Shown: positions 44,507 to 53,768 of the stretch, one piece after another
Numbering within the stretch: the stretch's first letter is position 1
Layout: every line of letters starts with the position of its first letter
The notes under the pieces: generated by a model
Databases searched by the model: none
Told to the model about the DNA's origin: nothing
The model's input: only the letters and a program-made list of their open reading frames with translations
Made by a program: the position numbers and the translations under genes
Source of the DNA: Lysinibacter cavernae
GTDB lineage: Bacteria; Actinomycetota; Actinomycetes; Actinomycetales; Microbacteriaceae
Assembly: GCF_011758565.1 (NCBI RefSeq)
Contig: NZ_JAAMOX010000004.1
Coordinates: 1 to 64,000, forward strand
Direction of reading: 5' to 3'
DNA length: 64,000 nucleotides

Positions 44507-47284
44507 ATGGACAGAAAACAGTATCGAGCTCTTGTCGCTGCCAACAAACACGAGGCAAAAGCGAAGAACGCCGAGTATAAGCAGCGAATCAAGGACGCCG
44601 GTAACATCTCGTCCGACGAAAAAACTGCCGAAAAACAGCGAATTGCCGCCGAAAAGCGCGAGTGGAAAGCCTCGATCAAGGCCACATCCGACAAACAGCA
44701 GCGCAAAGCCGAGAAAAAAGGCTGGAAGCGGTATCGCAAGATCCGGCGCCGCCCCTACGTGATCGGCGCCATTGTCCTGGTTATTGCGCTCATCGGCGGC
44801 GGATTCACCAATTGGTACGTGACGGCGACAAAGCCGCTTAACGATCAGCAGCAGGCCGCTGCGGATTCGTCGCGCACGGTTGCGGAGCAGGTCATGGATG
44901 AGAGCATCACCCTACTCAAAAACAACAACGACGTGCTTCCGTTCTCCCCCGATACCAAGCTCAACGTCTTCGGCTCGGGAGCAGCAAAGCCCCTCTTTGG
45001 AGGCGGCGGCGCAGGAGGCATTAACATCACCACCGTTGACGACCTGTTTGCGGCATTTGACGACAATAACATTGCGTACAACCCCGAATTATTCAACCTC
45101 TACAACAACTACGTTGCCAAGGGCGAAGCTTCAACGGCTGACTACGAACGCCCAAAGGCAGGGCTCGTTGAAAAGCTCGTGCCAAACCTCGTTGGATTCC
45201 TCGGCGGCGGCAGCGCGGAAATGCCCCCGAGCAACCTGTCCGACGCCATCATGGATGAAGCGGCGAACTACTCAGACACCGCGGTGTATGTCGTTTCACG
45301 CACCGGTTCCGAAACCATTGACCTCACGCCAGACCAGATGTCACTGAGCGACGACGAACGCGGCACAATCGAACTGCTCGATAAGACGTTTGCGCATGTC
45401 GTTGTGCTCGTGAACTCCTCGAACACGCTCGAACTTGGTTTCCTCGACGAACTCACCAACGTCGAGGGTGCGCTGTGGGTTGGATTGCCAGGGCAGTACG
45501 GCACGCACGCGATTGCCCGCGCACTCATCGGCGAAACGAACCCCTCCGGTCGCCTCGTCGACACGTGGGCCTACGACGTTGAGAGCAACCCGGCCGTTGC
45601 CAACACGGGCAACTTTCAATACCTGGACGCCAACGGCGAACCAATGGAACGGTTCTTCACCAACAACCTTGAGGGCATCTACGTTGGCTACCGCTACTAC
45701 GAGACGTTCCTCTCCCCCGATGACTACGCCACCACGGTTCAGTACCCCTTTGGATACGGTTTGTCGTACACCAACTTCGCCTGGGACGTCGCCGAACCGG
45801 TCGTCAGCGACGACAGCATTGCCGTGAAGGTCACGGTAACCAACACTGGCGAAACAGCTGGCAAGGATGTTGTTGAGCTCTACTACTCCGCGCCGTACAC
45901 GGCTGGCGGCATCGAGAAATCGGCGATCGAACTTGGATCCTATGCCAAGACCAAGCAGCTCAAGCCAGGCGAGTCCCAAGATCTCACGCTTGAGCTCAGC
46001 CAAATGACGATGGCTTCCTACGACGAAACTACTGCGCAGGCTTGGGTTCTTGAGGCCGGCGACTACGGCATCAAGCTCGGAACGGATGTTCATACCATCC
46101 GCGATACGTTCACGTACACCGTGCCGACGTCACTCACCTTCGCAACTGATGACGCAACGGGCGCGAAGATTACCAACCAGTTCTCCGATGCCGCGGGAGA
46201 CCTCACCTACCTCTCTCGCAGCAACCCAAGCGACACGATGCCGGTAGCCCCAACTGACGAACAGCTGAAGGCTCCGAAAGCCGTACTCGACACGCTGACC
46301 TACGAGGACAGCAAAACCACGGCAAAGGAGCCAACACTCGGCGCCAAGAATGACCTGCAGCTCAAGGATCTTGAGGGGCTCTCCTACGATGACCCCAAGT
46401 GGGAACAGTTCCTCGACCAATTCACCGAGGCAGACCTGGTCAAACTTGCGGGAGACGGCGGCTACTGGTCTTCTGCGATCTCGCATCTTGGCATCCCAGA
46501 GACCACCATGTACGACGGCCCAGCCAGCATCCGGAGCTTTCTCGGCGCGTGGTCGACCGTGGCCTACCCCGTCTCCGTCAATGCCGCGAGCACGTGGAAC
46601 GACGAACTCATCGAGCAGATGGGTCATGCCATGGGCGAAGAGGCTCAGTCGTTCGGGGTGGATGCGGTCTACGCGCCGTCGGTTAACATGCACCGCTCGC
46701 CGCTGGGTGGCCGCAACTTCGAGTACTACTCGGAGGACCCACTCATCTCCGGCAAGATGGCAGCTGCGTATACCCGCGGTATCCAGGAAACCGGCACAAC
46801 CGCCGTCGTGAAACACTTTGCCGCCAACGATCAGGAGACCAACAGGGCTAACAACGGCCTGTACGTCTGGGCGACCGAACAATCGCTGCGCGAAATCTAC
46901 CTCAAACCCTTTGAGATCACGGTCAAAGAGAGCAACCCACACGCGATGATGTCGGCGTTCAACCGCATCGGCACAACCTGGGCCGGTGGCAGCCATGAGC
47001 TTCTCACCGACGTCCTGCGTGACGAGTGGGGCTTTGAAGGTTTTGTGATTACGGATGCCGGAATCGCCGGCCAAGAAAAGCACTTCAATGCCGTTCAGGC
47101 GGTCAAGGCCGGAAACGACTTGATGCTCCGTAGCCTCATCAACCTGCCAACGGATAATCTCTTTGAAAAGGAACTCAAAGCTGGACTCAAGGAAGACCGC
47201 GCCGGCCTCCTCCAAGCGCTCCGTACGTCGGCCCACAACATCTCGTTCTATGTGCTCACCACGACCAAGATGGATACCGAATGA
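44507..47284 (+). CDS. Membrane-anchored, circularly permuted GH3 glycosidase
   Basis: 925 residues. Residues about 1-80 are Lys/Glu/Ala-rich and helical (cytoplasmic), then one membrane helix (YVIGAIVLVIALIGGGF). Outside, domains are in reversed GH3 order: the C-terminal alpha/beta domain first (SITLLKNNNDVLPF, near 127, ending at NPSGRLVDTW and YPFGYGLSYTNF), a fibronectin-III-like domain, then the TIM-barrel domain last (MYDGPASIRS, GGRNFEYYSEDP, VVKHFAAND, and the nucleophile Asp in GFVITDAG). This order is known from Ruminococcus albus and Butyrivibrio beta-glucosidases. It cleaves beta-glucosidic or similar terminal sugars at the cell surface. ATG 44507 has GGGA upstream. It overlaps the next GH3 gene by ATGA. 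Confidence 0.9.
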   Translation: MDRKQYRALVAANKHEAKAKNAEYKQRIKDAGNISSDEKTAEKQRIAAEKREWKASIKATSDKQQRKAEKKGWKRYRKIRRRPYVIGAIVLVIALIGGGFTNWYVTATKPLNDQQQAAADSSRTVAEQVMDESITLLKNNNDVLPFSPDTKLNVFGSGAAKPLFGGGGAGGINITTVDDLFAAFDDNNIAYNPELFNLYNNYVAKGEASTADYERPKAGLVEKLVPNLVGFLGGGSAEMPPSNLSDAIMDEAANYSDTAVYVVSRTGSETIDLTPDQMSLSDDERGTIELLDKTFAHVVVLVNSSNTLELGFLDELTNVEGALWVGLPGQYGTHAIARALIGETNPSGRLVDTWAYDVESNPAVANTGNFQYLDANGEPMERFFTNNLEGIYVGYRYYETFLSPDDYATTVQYPFGYGLSYTNFAWDVAEPVVSDDSIAVKVTVTNTGETAGKDVVELYYSAPYTAGGIEKSAIELGSYAKTKQLKPGESQDLTLELSQMTMASYDETTAQAWVLEAGDYGIKLGTDVHTIRDTFTYTVPTSLTFATDDATGAKITNQFSDAAGDLTYLSRSNPSDTMPVAPTDEQLKAPKAVLDTLTYEDSKTTAKEPTLGAKNDLQLKDLEGLSYDDPKWEQFLDQFTEADLVKLAGDGGYWSSAISHLGIPETTMYDGPASIRSFLGAWSTVAYPVSVNAASTWNDELIEQMGHAMGEEAQSFGVDAVYAPSVNMHRSPLGGRNFEYYSEDPLISGKMAAAYTRGIQETGTTAVVKHFAANDQETNRANNGLYVWATEQSLREIYLKPFEITVKESNPHAMMSAFNRIGTTWAGGSHELLTDVLRDEWGFEGFVITDAGIAGQEKHFNAVQAVKAGNDLMLRSLINLPTDNLFEKELKAGLKEDRAGLLQALRTSAHNISFYVLTTTKMDTE

Positions 47285-49629
47285 ACCTCGACGAACTCAT
47301 CGGCCAGATGACGCTTGAAGAAAAGGCGTCGCTGCTGTCCGGCGAGAACTTTTGGAATACCAAGGCCATCAAACGACTGGGGATTCCGTCAATGATGCTC
47401 ACAGACGGCCCACACGGCGTTCGCAAGCAGGGTGGTAAAGCGGATCACCTTGGGCTCAACAAGAGCATCCCCGCGACCTGCTTCCCGCCTGCAGCAACCC
47501 TGGCCAATAGCTGGGATACGGCGCTCCTCCATCGGGTTGGCGAACGGTTGGGGCTCGAGGCAGCCGGCGAACACGTTGGCGTACTGCTGGGGCCCGGCCT
47601 CAACATCAAACGAAATCCCCTGTGCGGGCGCAACTTTGAGTACTTCTCAGAGGACCCACACGTGACCGGGCAGCTCGCGAGCAGCATGGTGCGCGGCATC
47701 CAATCATCCGGAATCGCCGCGAGCCCAAAACACTACGCGGTGAATAGCCAAGAGCACCTCAGAATGTCGATCAACGAAATCGTGGATGAGCGGGCGCTTC
47801 GCGAGCTCTATCTTGAGGGATTCCGTCAGGCGGTGGTTGATGGCGAGGCCAAGGTAGTCATGACCTCCTACAACAAAGTCAACGGCGAATTTGCCAACGA
47901 GAACACGCATCTCATGCGCGACATCCTCTACGGCGAGTGGGAGTACCCCGGCATGACGGTTACCGATTGGGGCGGCAATAACGACCGCGTTCGTGGGCTC
48001 ATAGCTGGCAACCAACTCGAAATGCCGTCAACAAGCGGCATCACTGACGCCGAAGTTGTCGCGGCCGTTCGCGCCGGGACGCTTGACGAAGCCGTAGTTG
48101 ACGATGCGGTTACTCGCCTACTCCGGGTCGTGTTCGAAACGGGCGCCGCGGTTGCCGATGCATCGCCCGTCGATCACGATGCCCAACACCGCGAGGCAGT
48201 CGATGCGGCCCGGAAATCGATGGTGCTGCTCAAGAACGAGGGTAACGTGCTTCCCCTTCGTCCAGGACTCCGTGTTGCGATCATTGGCGACTTCGCCAAG
48301 AATCCTCGGTATCAGGGCGCCGGGAGCTCGCTGGTAAACGCGTATCAGCTCGATGATGCCCTTTCCGCGCTCGAACAGTCGTCGATTGAGGTTGTCGGCT
48401 ACGAGCAAGGATTCAAACGGCTTGGCGGCGAAAGCAAACGACTCCGAAAACGGGCACTCGCCCTCGCCGGCAAGGTAGACACGGTTGTGCTGTTTCTTGG
48501 CCTCGACGAAGGCTCTGAAGCGGAGGGCATCGACAGAGAATCTCTCCGGATCCACAACAACCAGTTGCAGCTCATGAACGAGTTGCGCGGAGTAGTCAAG
48601 AACATTGTTGTGGTGCTCGCTGGAGGCGGGGTGATCGAGCTGCCCTTCGAGGCGAAGGCCGACGCGATCTTGCACAGCTACCTTGGCGGCCAAGGTGGGG
48701 GCACAGCGGTCAAAGAACTGCTGCTTGGGGAGGCAAACCCGAGCGGCAAACTCACGGAGACGTATCCGCTGCGCTATACCGATGTCCCTTCGTCCCCGTA
48801 CTACCCTGGACGAGAAGCGACCTCTGAGCACAGGGAGAGCATCTTCATCGGGTACCGCTACTACGACACCGCCGGCGTTCCCGTTCGTTACCCCTTTGGC
48901 TATGGCCTGTCGTACACGACATTCGCCTACAGCGACCTCGAGGTGTCCGAGGGGTCAGTCCTCGCGACAATCACCAACACCGGCTCAGTGGCCGGTGAAG
49001 AGATTGTGCAACTGTACATCCGGCCGGTTCATAAGCGGGTGTTCAGAGCTGATCGCGAGCTCAAGGCGTTCGCCAAGGTGGCCCTCAAGCCTGGCGAGTC
49101 TGCCAGGGTCGAGCTCCCCTACTCACGGCGTGATCTTGCCTATTACAACGTTGCGAACGGCGACTGGTCTGTCCAGAGCGGGGACTACGAGTTGCAAGTC
49201 GCTGCGTCGCTTCTGGATGTTCGGCTCAGCGGCACCGTGTCGATTGTAGGCGACGACACCCCGCACGGCTACGACGAGGGGCAACTCGCCAAATACTACG
49301 CAACGGACCTCAGGTCACTCACCGCCGCGGATTTCCATGCGCTCCTCGATTTCACTCCTGAGCCAACCCTCTGGGACCGCAGCAAGCCGCTTGGGCTTGA
49401 CGACACCATCGCACAGGGCCAGTACAGAGGGCTATTCGGGCGGGCGTTCTATGGAGTGTTGGCGCTCGCGCAAACGGTGCTCAGAGCGTTCAAGAAACCG
49501 ATGCTTGCAAATAACGTCATGTTTCTCATCGCGATGCCGTTCCGAAAAATTGAACGGTTTACCGGAGGAAAGGTCAGTCAGCGCGGAGTCTCACGCTTAT
49601 TGAAGTGGGTCAACGGGAGAAGGCGCTAG
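47281..49629 (+). CDS. GH3 beta-glucosidase with canonical domain order
   Basis: 782 residues, no signal peptide, so cytoplasmic. The GH3 barrel comes first (LTDGPHGVRKQGG, LKRNPLCGRNFEYFSEDP with Ile at the second place, KHYAVNSQE, and nucleophile Asp in VTDWGGNNDR), then the alpha/beta domain (SMVLLKNEGNVLPL, GLDEGSEAEGIDR with the acid/base region) and an Fn3-like domain (PFGYGLSYTTF). About 100 extra residues follow (EGQLAKYYATDLRSLTAADF onward), typical of longer GH3 forms. The start ATG overlaps the stop of the first GH3 gene, so extracellular and cytoplasmic hydrolysis of the same oligosaccharide is plausible. Its stop overlaps that of the convergent regulator gene by 4 bases. Confidence 0.93.
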   Translation: MNLDELIGQMTLEEKASLLSGENFWNTKAIKRLGIPSMMLTDGPHGVRKQGGKADHLGLNKSIPATCFPPAATLANSWDTALLHRVGERLGLEAAGEHVGVLLGPGLNIKRNPLCGRNFEYFSEDPHVTGQLASSMVRGIQSSGIAASPKHYAVNSQEHLRMSINEIVDERALRELYLEGFRQAVVDGEAKVVMTSYNKVNGEFANENTHLMRDILYGEWEYPGMTVTDWGGNNDRVRGLIAGNQLEMPSTSGITDAEVVAAVRAGTLDEAVVDDAVTRLLRVVFETGAAVADASPVDHDAQHREAVDAARKSMVLLKNEGNVLPLRPGLRVAIIGDFAKNPRYQGAGSSLVNAYQLDDALSALEQSSIEVVGYEQGFKRLGGESKRLRKRALALAGKVDTVVLFLGLDEGSEAEGIDRESLRIHNNQLQLMNELRGVVKNIVVVLAGGGVIELPFEAKADAILHSYLGGQGGGTAVKELLLGEANPSGKLTETYPLRYTDVPSSPYYPGREATSEHRESIFIGYRYYDTAGVPVRYPFGYGLSYTTFAYSDLEVSEGSVLATITNTGSVAGEEIVQLYIRPVHKRVFRADRELKAFAKVALKPGESARVELPYSRRDLAYYNVANGDWSVQSGDYELQVAASLLDVRLSGTVSIVGDDTPHGYDEGQLAKYYATDLRSLTAADFHALLDFTPEPTLWDRSKPLGLDDTIAQGQYRGLFGRAFYGVLALAQTVLRAFKKPMLANNVMFLIAMPFRKIERFTGGKVSQRGVSRLLKWVNGRRR

Positions 49630-50309
49630 AGCAGCTTTCGTTCGAGTGCCCAGGCGGTGAGCTCGTGCCTCGACGAAAACTGCAGCTTGCGGAGCACAGC
49701 AGACACGTGTGTCTCCACCGTTTTCACCGAGATAAAGAGTTCGGCCGCCGCTTCTTTGTAGCTATAGCCTCGAGCGATCAGACGCATAACTTCTTGTTCA
49801 CGTGCAGAGAGCCGGTCAAGTTCGTCGTTGGTTTGGGCGGTCTCCCCTGAGACCGCTCCAAACGCGTCAAGCACAAACCCGGCCAGCCGAGGAGAGAACA
49901 CGGCATCGCCATCGGCAACACGGCGAACGGCGTCTGATACTTCGACGCCAGATGAGCTCTTGGTGATGTAACCGCGGGCACCAGCGCGAATAACGCGCAC
50001 AACATCGTCGGCTGCATCGGACACGCTCAGGGCGAGGAACAGCGTGTTGGGCGCCACGCTGCGCTGGATGACTTCTGCCCCGCCACCGCCGTTGCCACCG
50101 GGAAGGTGGACATCGAGCAGCACAACGCGAGGCTGCAGCTGGTTCACCGCGCTGATGGCTTCATCAACCGTTGTCGCCTCACCAAGTACGTTGAGATCGG
50201 GGGCAAGCTCGGCGCGCAGACCTGAGCGGAAGATAGAGTGATCGTCAACAATCACGACCGTGAGTTGTCCGCGGTCCTGCTGAGGTGCATCGTGCGGTTG
50301 GTCGGTCAT
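49626..50309 (-). CDS. NarL/LuxR-family response regulator
   Basis: 227 residues: receiver domain with the phosphorylated Asp in VVLLDVHLPGGNGGG, and a C-terminal LuxR helix-turn-helix (LSAREQEVMRLIARG to SVKTVETHVSAVLRKL). It pairs with the kinase gene just upstream on the strand, overlapping its stop as ATGA. A PspC-domain kinase partner suggests control of cell-envelope stress genes, including the divergent cluster. Confidence 0.94.
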   Translation of the reverse strand: MTDQPHDAPQQDRGQLTVVIVDDHSIFRSGLRAELAPDLNVLGEATTVDEAISAVNQLQPRVVLLDVHLPGGNGGGGAEVIQRSVAPNTLFLALSVSDAADDVVRVIRAGARGYITKSSSGVEVSDAVRRVADGDAVFSPRLAGFVLDAFGAVSGETAQTNDELDRLSAREQEVMRLIARGYSYKEAAAELFISVKTVETHVSAVLRKLQFSSRHELTAWALERKLL

Positions 50310-51694
50310 GAGAGGTCACTTTCGGCTGGGGTTTCGCGTGGTGTTTCGAGTGGGAGGGTGAGCAACACCTCGGTGCCTACTCCCCCTCGCCCTGGTCCGA
50401 TGCGGGCGTTGCCACCTGCTCGCGCCATCCGGCCGATGATTGATTCCCTGACACCGTGCCGGTCATCTCCTACTGTCTCAAGCGTAAACCCAGGCCCCCT
50501 GTCAATCACGCTCACTTCGACAGCGTTTGGTCGAGTCTCAACGTAAACGGAGACAGAACCGCCGGCATGGCGCGCCGCGTTGAGCATCGACTCACGCGCT
50601 GCAGCAATCACGCTGTCGTTGGCAAGACTCAAGCTCGTCCCAACAACAACGATGTCAAAATGTACGGCAAAATCGGCTTCGATGGATGCTGCGGCCTGCC
50701 GAATCTCGTCTGCGAGGTCAACCTCAACCGCATCCGTCGATTCGGCAAACAGCCAGCCGCGGAGCTCGCGTTCTTGCGCGCGTGCGATACGAGCGATGTC
50801 ACTCTGCGCACCAGATTTTTGCTGGATGAGCGCAAGCGTCTGCAGCACGGAGTCATGCAGGTGAGCGGCGATCTCTGCCCGCTCAGTCGCCCTCGCCCGT
50901 GCTGCCCGCTCGTCACTCAGTTCACGGGTCAGCCGAATGAGCCAGGGAGCGATAACGACGGCGACCCCGAGCAGGACGGAGAAAGCCGCGACCACGACCG
51001 TCCAGACGTTGGGCCGCTCCCCCGTCACGAAAAACAACAGGATGCCAAACGCAACCAATACCAGCGCCCCAAGCGTGCGAATAAGCACTGAGGAACTGGT
51101 TGTTGGGGCATCGCTGCGAAGCCGGTAGAACTGCCACCAAGCCAGCGCCACACCCACGCAGACAACAACGGCTGGGATGATCGCGGCAAGCGGCACGTTA
51201 ACGCCCATGCGGCTGGCCAGCAAGGACAGCCCGATGGCAAGCAACGCGAGGCCAAGTAGAATCTCGGTCACTGGATAGGTCCGCCCAGGAGGCTGCGGCG
51301 ATGAGGTCAATCCACCGTCAGCGGTGGGTGCTGACGGCTGGTGTGATGGAGCGGTGTTGACGCCAGGCACCCGACTCTGCCAGGGCATCCGAATTTCGCT
51401 TCGCGGAGGGAAGACCGGATCGCTATGTGCCTCCGATGGTGCCGTCTGAACGCCCGGCTGCATCAAAATCTGAGATGCGGTGCGATCTGCTGGCACGGAG
51501 CCCTCGGTTGGGGTCGTGGCCCACAGCCAGCAGTACAGAGCGACGCCGGCACCGCCAGCCGCCGCGAGCGCGATCATAATCGTGCGGATGAGGCCGACGG
51601 GTACCCCAAGATGCGCGGCAAGACCTGCGCAGACGCCACCCACAATTCGAACGCGCGGGCGCACGAGTGTGGGACGTGGTGCTTGAGGACTCAT
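50306..51694 (-). CDS. Sensor histidine kinase with N-terminal PspC domain
   Basis: 462 residues. The N-terminal PspC domain (RIVGGVCAGLAAHLGVPVGL) is followed by membrane helices (TEILLGLALLAIGLSLLAS, AAIIPAVVVCVGVALAWW and more, about five in all), a HisKA_3 domain with the phospho-His in AEIAAHLHDSVLQTLALI, and an HATPase (ESMLNAARHAGG, VIDRGPGF). ATG 51694 is chosen; a 21-residue extension is possible. It matches the LiaS-like kinase with membrane PspC sensor found in actinobacteria and shares a promoter region with the divergent PspC-protein gene. Confidence 0.92.
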   Translation of the reverse strand: MSPQAPRPTLVRPRVRIVGGVCAGLAAHLGVPVGLIRTIMIALAAAGGAGVALYCWLWATTPTEGSVPADRTASQILMQPGVQTAPSEAHSDPVFPPRSEIRMPWQSRVPGVNTAPSHQPSAPTADGGLTSSPQPPGRTYPVTEILLGLALLAIGLSLLASRMGVNVPLAAIIPAVVVCVGVALAWWQFYRLRSDAPTTSSSVLIRTLGALVLVAFGILLFFVTGERPNVWTVVVAAFSVLLGVAVVIAPWLIRLTRELSDERAARARATERAEIAAHLHDSVLQTLALIQQKSGAQSDIARIARAQERELRGWLFAESTDAVEVDLADEIRQAAASIEADFAVHFDIVVVGTSLSLANDSVIAAARESMLNAARHAGGSVSVYVETRPNAVEVSVIDRGPGFTLETVGDDRHGVRESIIGRMARAGGNARIGPGRGGVGTEVLLTLPLETPRETPAESDLS

Positions 51695-51808
51695 GGGTTC
51701 AATCCAAACACGAACAACGGACATTGAGGTATTCCTGAGCCAAGGTTCAGGGTCCACTCAGGGTGGTCCCCCATAGCAGCAAGCCGCCGAGTACGAAAAA
51801 CTTGAATC

Positions 51809-53380
51809 ATGAACGAGCAACAGGTGCCCCCAACGGGAGACAGCACACAACCAGCACCCCCTCCGGGCTACGCATTCTTCAATTGGATCAGGGGCCTTGG
51901 CATCACACGCACCGACGATTCATGGATTGGTGGAGTCTGCAGCGGCATCGCGGCAAAACTTGGTATCGACCCCATGATTGTCCGCGGCATCGCGATCGTG
52001 GTCGCCATTTTCGGCGGCCCCGTGATTCTGTTCTACGCAGCAGCATGGATGCTACTGCCCGACCAGCGCGGCCTCATCCACTTTGAGCAGGTCATGCGCG
52101 GCAACGTCACCGGGACCAGCGTCGCGATCTTTGTGATCGCAGGCCTCAGCGTCCTCCCCTGGTTCCAGGGTCTTTGGTGGCAAGGCCCTCCCGGATGGTG
52201 GGGCATGCCAGACTGGCTTGAGATCACCTTCCGTGTTGCCTGGACCATTCTGGTCGTCGGCGCCATCGTATGGCTCATCTCGTGGATTGTTCGTCGGCTC
52301 CAGAACGACCCTGTGGTTGGACCCTATGTCGGCTCGAACGGCAAATACCGTCGCCCAAGCCCACACTCGTCAACAGACCAGGCTGGCCCCTCATTTGCTT
52401 CGGCCACGAGCGGAGCTGAAACGCCCGGCGCCAACGGCTCGGAGACGACAGCCCAGTTCGCGAGCAACACGGCGTCGCCCACGAGCGCCAATGCGTGGAC
52501 GCAGAGCGACCACGCCTCGCCAACCGTCGACCCGCTGCTCAACGCTCAGGGCAACAACTGGGCAGATCCACAGGGGCAGGCAGGCCAGGGCCAGCAGACC
52601 GCCGCCCAACGACACGCCCAGCAGCAACAACACCGCGAACAGCGCGCCGCGTGGAAGGTTGACTACCAGGAACAGGCACGGGAACACAAACGTCGCCAAC
52701 TTGGCGCTGGCTACGTTGCCATCTGGCTTGGTCTCGCGGCAATCGCAGGCGCCGTTGTCGCTTTCAGCGCCACGGCCACCTCATCGATCGCAGACCCTGC
52801 GGTTCTTGGATTCTGCACGGCCCTCGCTGTCCTCGGAATCGCGACGGTTGTTGCGGGAATCAGGGGCAAGCAAAGCGGAGGCCTTGGGTTCTTCTCATTT
52901 GTGGCCGTCGTTGCGACCCTCGTTGTTGGAGTATTCCCCTGGGGCACCCACTACGCTGTTGCGGGTTCCCCCCAGTGGGCAGTGTCAAGCGCCGAAACCG
53001 ATACCAGGCAGGGTTTTGCCCTTGTCGCTGGCGGGATGACGGTTGATCTCACCGAGCTCGGCAAGCGCAACGTTGAGACGGGTGGGATTGTGGATGTCTG
53101 GCTCGTCGCTGGTTCAGCCAAGATCTTGCTGCCGTCCAACGAAGATTTTGTCGTTCAGACCAACGCGATTGTTGGCAGTGTCACCGTGAACGGAGTAGAC
53201 GACGACTCGTCGTTCAATAGCGGAAGCGTCTTCCAATCAAGTCGGGTGAGCGTGAGCAACGGTGAGGTGCTGCACAGCACGTCTACACCCGATGACGACG
53301 CCACCGTCATCCGGGTATGGTCTGTGGCCGGTTCGACCACAGCAGATGTCATTACGACCAAGAGCGGAGCACGATCATGA
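51809..53380 (+). CDS. PspC-domain membrane protein with LiaF-like C-terminus
   Basis: 523 residues: an N-terminal PspC domain (SWIGGVCSGIAAKLGIDPM), two to three membrane helices, a long polar Gln/Ala/Ser-rich region (about 180-290, with GQGQQTAAQRHAQQQQ), then four helices (KRRQLGAGYVAIWLGLAAI onward) and a C-terminal beta-rich cell-wall-stress domain (VDLTELGKRNVETGGIVDVW, AKILLPSNEDFVV). It is likely the membrane partner of the kinase/regulator pair facing it. The next gene overlaps its stop by ATGA. Confidence 0.87.
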   Translation: MNEQQVPPTGDSTQPAPPPGYAFFNWIRGLGITRTDDSWIGGVCSGIAAKLGIDPMIVRGIAIVVAIFGGPVILFYAAAWMLLPDQRGLIHFEQVMRGNVTGTSVAIFVIAGLSVLPWFQGLWWQGPPGWWGMPDWLEITFRVAWTILVVGAIVWLISWIVRRLQNDPVVGPYVGSNGKYRRPSPHSSTDQAGPSFASATSGAETPGANGSETTAQFASNTASPTSANAWTQSDHASPTVDPLLNAQGNNWADPQGQAGQGQQTAAQRHAQQQQHREQRAAWKVDYQEQAREHKRRQLGAGYVAIWLGLAAIAGAVVAFSATATSSIADPAVLGFCTALAVLGIATVVAGIRGKQSGGLGFFSFVAVVATLVVGVFPWGTHYAVAGSPQWAVSSAETDTRQGFALVAGGMTVDLTELGKRNVETGGIVDVWLVAGSAKILLPSNEDFVVQTNAIVGSVTVNGVDDDSSFNSGSVFQSSRVSVSNGEVLHSTSTPDDDATVIRVWSVAGSTTADVITTKSGARS

Positions 53381-53739
53381 GCAACCCGAATATCCAAGGC
53401 CCGTTGAACCCCGGCGAACACGTCAACCCCGATCAGTCGCCAACGGTGCCGCTCGAACATACGACCGCTTCCCCTCAGGACGCAGCCGGCTTCGACCAGA
53501 CGCAGCCACAGGCCGCGGTTCCACCACGCGCTTCCGAAAAGCCGCTCCAGGCCAGACTCGGCACGATCGTATGGGGCGTACTGCTCGTCGCGTTTGCGGT
53601 TATCGTTGCCGTTGTTCAGCTCAACCCAGCTACGTTTAGCAACGCGGCAAACACAAGCGTTCTCATCACAGCAGGCCTCATCGGCGCAGGACTTTTGCTT
53701 GTACTCGCCGGCATCGCGGCAGCTGTTCGCAAAAAATAG
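53377..53739 (+). CDS. Small membrane protein of the PspC cluster
   Basis: 120 residues: a Pro/Gln-rich N-terminus of about 60 residues, then two membrane helices (TIVWGVLLVAFAVIVAVV and SVLITAGLIGAGLLLVLAGI) and a basic end. The ATG overlaps the stop of the PspC protein gene (ATGA), so it belongs to that operon. Related small membrane proteins appear beside PspC modules in actinobacteria. Function unknown. Confidence 0.78.
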   Translation: MSNPNIQGPLNPGEHVNPDQSPTVPLEHTTASPQDAAGFDQTQPQAAVPPRASEKPLQARLGTIVWGVLLVAFAVIVAVVQLNPATFSNAANTSVLITAGLIGAGLLLVLAGIAAAVRKK

Positions 53740-53768
53740 GCGAAGGAGTATCTGCTCGTTTCCTTCGG

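Noticed and set aside
46130-47236. Minus-strand frame of 368 codons opposite the permuted GH3 barrel
   Set aside because: Antisense to a clearly conserved domain; no ribosome site.
44507-47284. Permuted GH3 as an assembly error joining two genes
   Set aside because: The frame is unbroken over 925 codons, includes an anchor helix and an Fn3 domain between the swapped parts, and matches a known permuted type.
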